Shown piece by piece: positions 59,896 through 64,000 of a stretch of DNA of 64,000 nt (positions are counted from its first letter, which is position 1; each line of letters opens with the position of its first letter). Source of the stretch: Humibacter sp049446075 (GTDB taxonomy: Bacteria > Actinomycetota > Actinomycetes > Actinomycetales > Microbacteriaceae); the NCBI RefSeq assembly GCF_049446075.1, contig NZ_JBMSEB010000003.1, forward strand, positions 62,001 through 126,000, read 5' to 3'. The position numbers and the translations under genes were made by a program. The notes under the pieces are model-generated. The model worked only from the letters and a program-made list of their open reading frames with translations, searched no databases and was not told the DNA's origin.

Positions 59896-59981
59896 GTCTC
59901 TGACGTTACGATCGTCTAAATCCGGCCACCAGTTGGCTGAGAGACTACCTACATAAAGATTCTGCCAGTACACTCGGAACC

Positions 59982-61022
59982 ATGTTGCGCAGCGTTGCAG
60001 TCCCGGTGATCGACGATGTGGCCATGTTCGAATTCGGCCTCTTCACCGAAGTGTTCGGGCTGGACCGAAGCGTCTATTCAGACGTGCCGCGCTTCGACTT
60101 CCGGGTGTGCGGACTGGAGGCGGGCAAGCCAGTGATGACTCAGGTCGGCGTGCCCATCATTCCCCCGTACGGCCTGGAGGCGATGGAGGATGCAGACGTG
60201 GTCGCCGTTCCTGCCGTACTGCTCCATCGCGACGAGGACTACCCAGCCGAACTGATCGACGCGCTCAGACGGGCATCCGCTCGGGGCGCCATCATGCTGA
60301 GTGCCTGCTCCGGCGCTTTCCTGCTCGGCGCGGCCGGGCTCTTGGACGGACGGCCGTGCACGACCCACTGGAGGCACGCCGACGAACTGCAGCGCAGGCA
60401 TCCGAGCGCACGGGTCGATCCAGACGTGCTCTTCGTGGACGACGGCAAGATCATCACGAGCGCCGGCACCGCGGCCGGCATCGACGCAAGCCTGCACCTG
60501 GTGCGGCGGGAACTGGGCAGCGGGATCGCCAACATCATCGCCAGGAACATGGTGGTGCCGCCTCAGCGCGACGGCGGACAGCGGCAGTACATCGACCGGC
60601 CGGTGCCCGAGACGGAGTGCGACGCCCTCGTCGATGTGCTCGCCTACATGAACGACCACCTCGCCGAGCCGCACTCGGTCGCGTCGCTGGCACGGCTCGC
60701 ACACATGTCGACCCGCACGTTCGCCAGGCGCTTCGTGGCGGAGACGGGCGTGACGCCCATGCAGTGGCTCACCGCTCAACGCGTGCTGCATGCGCGACTG
60801 CTGCTGGAGACGACGGATGCCTCGATCGACGAGATCTCCGCCTCCTGCGGTTTCGGCAGCGCGACCCTGTTCCGGCACCATTTCACCCGTGAGGTGGGAG
60901 TGGCTCCGAGCGCGTATCGCCGCTCCTTCGCATGCGGCGACGAGGCCATCGCATCGGGGTCGGATGGCCTGGCGGGTGCCGAAAGAGAGTTGCCGCGCGA
61001 GCGCGTTGCAGCTATGGCATAA
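59982..61022 (+). CDS. GlxA-type AraC family regulator with DJ-1/PfpI domain
   Basis: 346 residues. N-terminal DJ-1/PfpI domain to about residue 185, with the nucleophile-elbow Cys in LSACSGAFLLG; C-terminal AraC DNA-binding domain with two helix-turn-helices (MSTRTFARRFVAETGVTPMQWL, then ISASCGFGSATLFRHHF). GlxA-like regulators control catabolic operons. No obvious target nearby. TACACT seven bases before the ATG. Confidence 0.9.
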   Translation: MLRSVAVPVIDDVAMFEFGLFTEVFGLDRSVYSDVPRFDFRVCGLEAGKPVMTQVGVPIIPPYGLEAMEDADVVAVPAVLLHRDEDYPAELIDALRRASARGAIMLSACSGAFLLGAAGLLDGRPCTTHWRHADELQRRHPSARVDPDVLFVDDGKIITSAGTAAGIDASLHLVRRELGSGIANIIARNMVVPPQRDGGQRQYIDRPVPETECDALVDVLAYMNDHLAEPHSVASLARLAHMSTRTFARRFVAETGVTPMQWLTAQRVLHARLLLETTDASIDEISASCGFGSATLFRHHFTREVGVAPSAYRRSFACGDEAIASGSDGLAGAERELPRERVAAMA

Positions 61023-61048
61023 GCCCGAGCATCTAGGCTGTGCTTTCG

Positions 61049-61993
61049 ATGCCCGACAGCCCGCTCTCCGCCTCGCCGTACGAGGTACTCGGTGTTCCGC
61101 CTTCGGCCAGCCAGGATGAGCTGCGCCGTGCGTATCGCCGCATGCTCAGGCAGGCTCACCCGGACACCGGCGGGTCCGACGCACTGTTCGTGTCGGTACA
61201 GCGCGCATGGGCCATCATCGGAACGCCGGAGAGCCGGGCCGCATACGACAGAGGCAACGGCGCACACGAGACACCGCACACCTGGGCGCCTCAGCCGCCA
61301 CGGGCGCCGAGGCAGCAGTCACGTCCGCAGGCGCGCTCGTACGGGCATCCAGGCGGTTGGTCTCGCGAGCGCTACCTCACCCTGATCAGGGAATGGGTGG
61401 GACGCGGCGAGCCGATCGACGACCCCTACGATCCGTCGCTCGTGCGTTCCGCGCCGAAGGAGATCAGACACCTGCTGGCGGATGCCGTCGCCGAGGAGAA
61501 CAGCGCCCGCGCCCTGACCACGCTCGGGATCGGCTACACCGTCTGGCACGACGTGAACGCCACTGGTCGCACCGCTGCGGCTACCGGCAGGGTCGAGAAG
61601 ATCGACCACGTTGTACTGGGCCCGTCAGGCCTGTTCGCCGTGCAGTCGGAGGACTGGGCGACGCGGGCGATCGTGAGGCGAGGCGATCTCGTGCCTGAGG
61701 GTGAAGCATCCGGGTATGAGCGGCAGCCGCTGCACGAGCTGGCCGGCCGGGCTCGCACACTGGGAAGGGCGACGGGCGTCAAGTTCACCGTCGCCGCGGT
61801 CGCGCTGCCGGACTCAGACCTCGATCAGCCGGTCACGGTCGTCGGGCGTGCCAAGGGCATGACGCTGGTTGCCGTGCAGGCTTCGGTGCTCGCGCACCTA
61901 CTGCGCACGGGTGTCGCCGATACGCCACGGCCCGACGGCAACACCCTTTTCGAACTGCGCACGAGGCTGCAGCAGGGCATCGGATTCGTGTAG
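61049..61993 (+). CDS. J-domain protein with NERD-like C-terminal domain
   Basis: 314 residues. Residues 6-65 form a DnaJ domain with HPD in AHPDTGGS. A Pro/Gln-rich linker follows. The second half resembles the NERD (nuclease-related) domain: GRVEKIDHVVLGPSGLFAVQSEDW. NERD proteins usually have Lys in the DSKNW-like end; here it is Glu (QSEDW), so nuclease activity is doubtful. It could deliver DnaK to a nucleic-acid-linked target, inference. ATG 61049 or GTG 61040. Confidence 0.75.
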   Translation: MPDSPLSASPYEVLGVPPSASQDELRRAYRRMLRQAHPDTGGSDALFVSVQRAWAIIGTPESRAAYDRGNGAHETPHTWAPQPPRAPRQQSRPQARSYGHPGGWSRERYLTLIREWVGRGEPIDDPYDPSLVRSAPKEIRHLLADAVAEENSARALTTLGIGYTVWHDVNATGRTAAATGRVEKIDHVVLGPSGLFAVQSEDWATRAIVRRGDLVPEGEASGYERQPLHELAGRARTLGRATGVKFTVAAVALPDSDLDQPVTVVGRAKGMTLVAVQASVLAHLLRTGVADTPRPDGNTLFELRTRLQQGIGFV

Positions 61994-62075
61994 CGAGCGG
62001 CTCGCGAGGTCGCACCCCCAAGTGCTGAGCCGCGGAGGCGTTGTTCCATTACACGTGTCCTGGAGCCGCTCGGCG

Positions 62076-62516
62076 CTAGTCCTCGTCGTCGTCAAGCTCG
62101 CGCGGCTTGACGTAGGGGTCCTCGTCGCCGGCGTACTGAGCGGATGCCGCGAGTCCGGCCACCTGAGCGTCTTGCTCCTGCGCCGCTTTCAGCAGGTCCT
62201 CGATGTGCGCGGCGTTCTCGGGGATCGCGTCGGCGATGAACTCGAGGGTGGGCGTCAGGCGCACCTGGATGTTCCTGCCCACCTCGGTGCGCAGCATCCC
62301 GGTCGCGGATTTCAGCGCGGCGGCCGAGTCTTCGCGCTCCTTCTCGGAGCCGTACACCGTGTAGAAGATGCTGGCGTGCTGCAGGTCGCCCGTCACGCGC
62401 ACATCGGTGATGGTCACGAACCCGAGTCTGGGGTCTCGCAGGCCCTTGTCGAGCCTCTTCGCGACGACCTCTTTGATGCGGTCGGCGAGCTTTCTCGCAC
62501 GTGCCTCGTCAGCCAT
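62076..62516 (-). CDS. rbfA: Ribosome-binding factor A
   Basis: 146 residues. KH-like factor for late 30S maturation. RIKEVVAKRLDKGLRDPRLGFVTITDVRVTGDLQHA in outline and LRTEVGRNIQVRLTPTLEF are diagnostic; an acidic tail follows. AGGTAAGAGG precedes the ATG. It follows infB with 135 bases between, which hold interleaved repeats. Confidence 0.96.
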   Translation of the reverse strand: MADEARARKLADRIKEVVAKRLDKGLRDPRLGFVTITDVRVTGDLQHASIFYTVYGSEKEREDSAAALKSATGMLRTEVGRNIQVRLTPTLEFIADAIPENAAHIEDLLKAAQEQDAQVAGLAASAQYAGDEDPYVKPRELDDDED

Positions 62517-62569
62517 CCTCTTACCTCTTTCTCTCCCCCGGTCGCGCCGCTAGGCAGGGGTTGCCGTTG

Positions 62570-62642
62570 GGCTTTCCCATCGGGGAATCGGGGTAGGGGT
62601 CCCCGCTCTCTTCCCCGAATGGGAAAGCCGAGCGGGGACCCC
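62570..62642 (-). repeat. Interleaved inverted repeats between infB and rbfA
   Basis: Four segments in the order A-B-A'-B': A 62570-62587, B 62596-62608 (GGGGTCCCCGCTC), A' 62611-62629, B' 62630-62642. A/A' is an 18-bp pairing with one bulged base; B/B' is a perfect 13-bp pairing. Neither can form with the other, so the RNA has two exclusive folds. The intergenic position is fixed by infB ending at 62652 and rbfA starting at 62516. Confidence 0.75.
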
Positions 62643-62651
62643 GTCAGCGAG

Positions 62652-64000
62652 CTACGCCCGCGGCTTCTCGCGCATTTCGATCGTCTCGATCTCGTCACCG
62701 ACCTGGATGTCGTTGAACCTGCCGAGGCCGATACCTGCTTCGAAGTCCGTGCGGACCTCGGTGACGTCATCCTTGAACCGACGCAGCGACTCGATGGCGA
62801 GGTTGTCGCCGACCACGACACCGTCGCGGATGACGCGTGCCTTGGCGTTGCGGGTGATGGTACCGCTGCGCACATAGACACCTGCGATGTTGCCGAACTT
62901 GGAAGAGCGGAACACCTCGCGGATCTCGGCCATGCCGGACTGCACCTCTTCGAACTCGGGCTTGAGCATGCCCTTGAGCGAGTTCTCGATGTCGTCGATG
63001 GCGTTGTAGATGACCGAGTAGAACCGCACGTCGATGCCCTCGCGAGCTGCCCGCTCGCGCGCCTTGACGTCCGGGCGCACATTGAACCCGATGACGATCG
63101 CGTTGTCGATCGTGGCGAGGTCGATGTCGCTCTCGGTGATCGCACCGACACCGCGGTGAAGGATGCGCAGCTGCACGCTCTCGTCCACCTCGATCTTCAT
63201 GAGGGACTCCTCCAGCGCCTCGACGGCACCGGAAACGTCACCCTTGATGATGAGGTTGAGGGACTCGACCTTGCCCTCCTCGAGGGCACGAGTGAAGTCC
63301 TCGAGGCTGATGCGCTTGCGCGCCTTCGCCAGCTGGGCGTTGCGCTCTGCCGCCTCGCGCTTCTCAGCGATCTGGCGTGCGGTGCGGTCTTCCTCGGTGA
63401 CGATGAACGTGTCTCCGGCTCGCGGCACGGTCGAAAGACCCTGCACCTGAACCGGACGCGACGGCAGAGCTTCCTCCACCGAGTCGCCGTTCTCGTCCTG
63501 CATGGCTCGAACGCGACCGTACGCGGTGCCCGCGACGATCGAGTCGCCGACGTGCAGCGTTCCGGACTGAATCAGCACGGTCGCCACGGCTCCACGGCCC
63601 TTGTCGAGCTTGGCCTCGATGGCCACGCCGCGAGCATCCTTGTTGGGGTTCGCACGCAGGTCGAGACCGGCATCGGCCGTGAGCAGCACCGCGTCGAGAA
63701 GGTCGGTGATGCCGATGTTCTCGCGAGCGGAGACGTCGACGAAGATCGTCTCTCCGCCGTACTCCTCGGCGACCAGCCCGAACTCGGTGAGCTGCTGGCG
63801 CACCTTGGCGGGGTTGGCATCCGGCTTGTCGATCTTGTTCACGGCGACCACGATCGGCACGCCGGCGGCCTGAGCATGGTTCAGAGCCTCGATCGTCTGC
63901 GGCATGATGCCGTCGTCTGCCGCGACCACGAGAATCGCGATGTCGGTCACCTGGGCACCACGAGCACGCATGGCGGTGAACGCCTCGTGACCAGGGGTGT
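62652..64000 (-). CDS. infB: Translation initiation factor IF-2 (5' end off the window)
   Basis: 449 C-terminal residues of the GTPase that places initiator tRNA on the 30S subunit. Visible: TPGHEAFTAMRARG (G3), VAVNKIDKPDANP (G4), domain II, then the C-domain with VRPDVKARERAAREGIDVRFYSVIY and VGDEIETIEMREK. The N-terminal domain and Walker A are beyond base 64000. Stop TAG at 62654-62652. Confidence 0.97.
   Translation of the reverse strand, partial: TPGHEAFTAMRARGAQVTDIAILVVAADDGIMPQTIEALNHAQAAGVPIVVAVNKIDKPDANPAKVRQQLTEFGLVAEEYGGETIFVDVSARENIGITDLLDAVLLTADAGLDLRANPNKDARGVAIEAKLDKGRGAVATVLIQSGTLHVGDSIVAGTAYGRVRAMQDENGDSVEEALPSRPVQVQGLSTVPRAGDTFIVTEEDRTARQIAEKREAAERNAQLAKARKRISLEDFTRALEEGKVESLNLIIKGDVSGAVEALEESLMKIEVDESVQLRILHRGVGAITESDIDLATIDNAIVIGFNVRPDVKARERAAREGIDVRFYSVIYNAIDDIENSLKGMLKPEFEEVQSGMAEIREVFRSSKFGNIAGVYVRSGTITRNAKARVIRDGVVVGDNLAIESLRRFKDDVTEVRTDFEAGIGLGRFNDIQVGDEIETIEMREKPRA

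Noticed and set aside
62570..62642. An H-type pseudoknot formed by both stems at once
   Set aside because: A and B' are directly adjacent to the opposing stems with almost no linker, and stems of 13 and 18 bp cannot both close; alternative hairpins fit better.
1..64000. RNA genes, CRISPR array, phage or insertion sequence
   Set aside because: No cloverleaf, rRNA, direct-repeat array, integrase or transposase could be seen.

Overview
The window reads as high-GC actinobacterial chromosome, most likely Microbacteriaceae (Leifsonia-like). This rests on GC-rich codon use, a mycothiol-dependent-type enzyme, actinobacterial families throughout, many genes that appear to be leaderless, and an intergenic repeat of a type I associate with that family. 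The genus is inference. I see no rRNA, tRNA, CRISPR array, phage or transposase. No gene-free stretch exceeds 300 bases.

Layout. 1-5529: a branched-chain amino acid catabolism block with a truncated methylcrotonyl-CoA carboxylase beta subunit, a divergent TetR regulator with paired operators, and the E2, E1-beta and E1-alpha genes of a branched-chain 2-oxoacid dehydrogenase. 5698-13892: a TetR/metallo-hydrolase pair, rpsO, a membrane protein, two esterases, apt, an exporter and an FKBP isomerase. 14119-22755: PrsW protease, glycosyltransferase, hydrolase, FAH-family enzyme, aspartase, aldehyde dehydrogenase and a purine-type NCS2 permease. 22939-30865: a uracil-type permease, Pit phosphate transporter with a coupled small membrane protein, an APC permease, a methyltransferase, Hsp20 with CIRCE and HAIR-like sites, and an aldo/keto reductase. 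30939-40518: oligopeptidase B, phosphofructokinase, CYTH protein, an acidic small protein, an SNF2 helicase, an RbsD-like protein, a CsoR-like repressor with a macro-domain gene, and an SGNH esterase.

40636-45241 is a deoxyribose catabolism cluster: SorC regulator, DeoC, a full aldehyde dehydrogenase and a half-length one. DeoC would make acetaldehyde and the dehydrogenase would oxidise it. 45355-51765 holds LysR, two exporters, an ROK kinase, mannose-6-phosphate isomerase and a mycothiol-type enzyme.

51779-64000 is a split translation cluster. truB, two small membrane genes and ribF form one overlapping operon that begins with a TetR gene. infB and rbfA lie about 7.5 kb away behind an efflux pump, panE-like, kinase, mutY, GlxA-like and J-domain genes. 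The most unusual signals are interleaved inverted repeats between infB and rbfA that would form mutually exclusive hairpins, the dual heat-shock sites at hsp20, a uniform leaderless -10 spacing at 15 genes, and several enzymes lacking key residues (half ALDH, kinase without a P-loop lysine, ROK without zinc cysteines, E2 without a recognisable binding domain).
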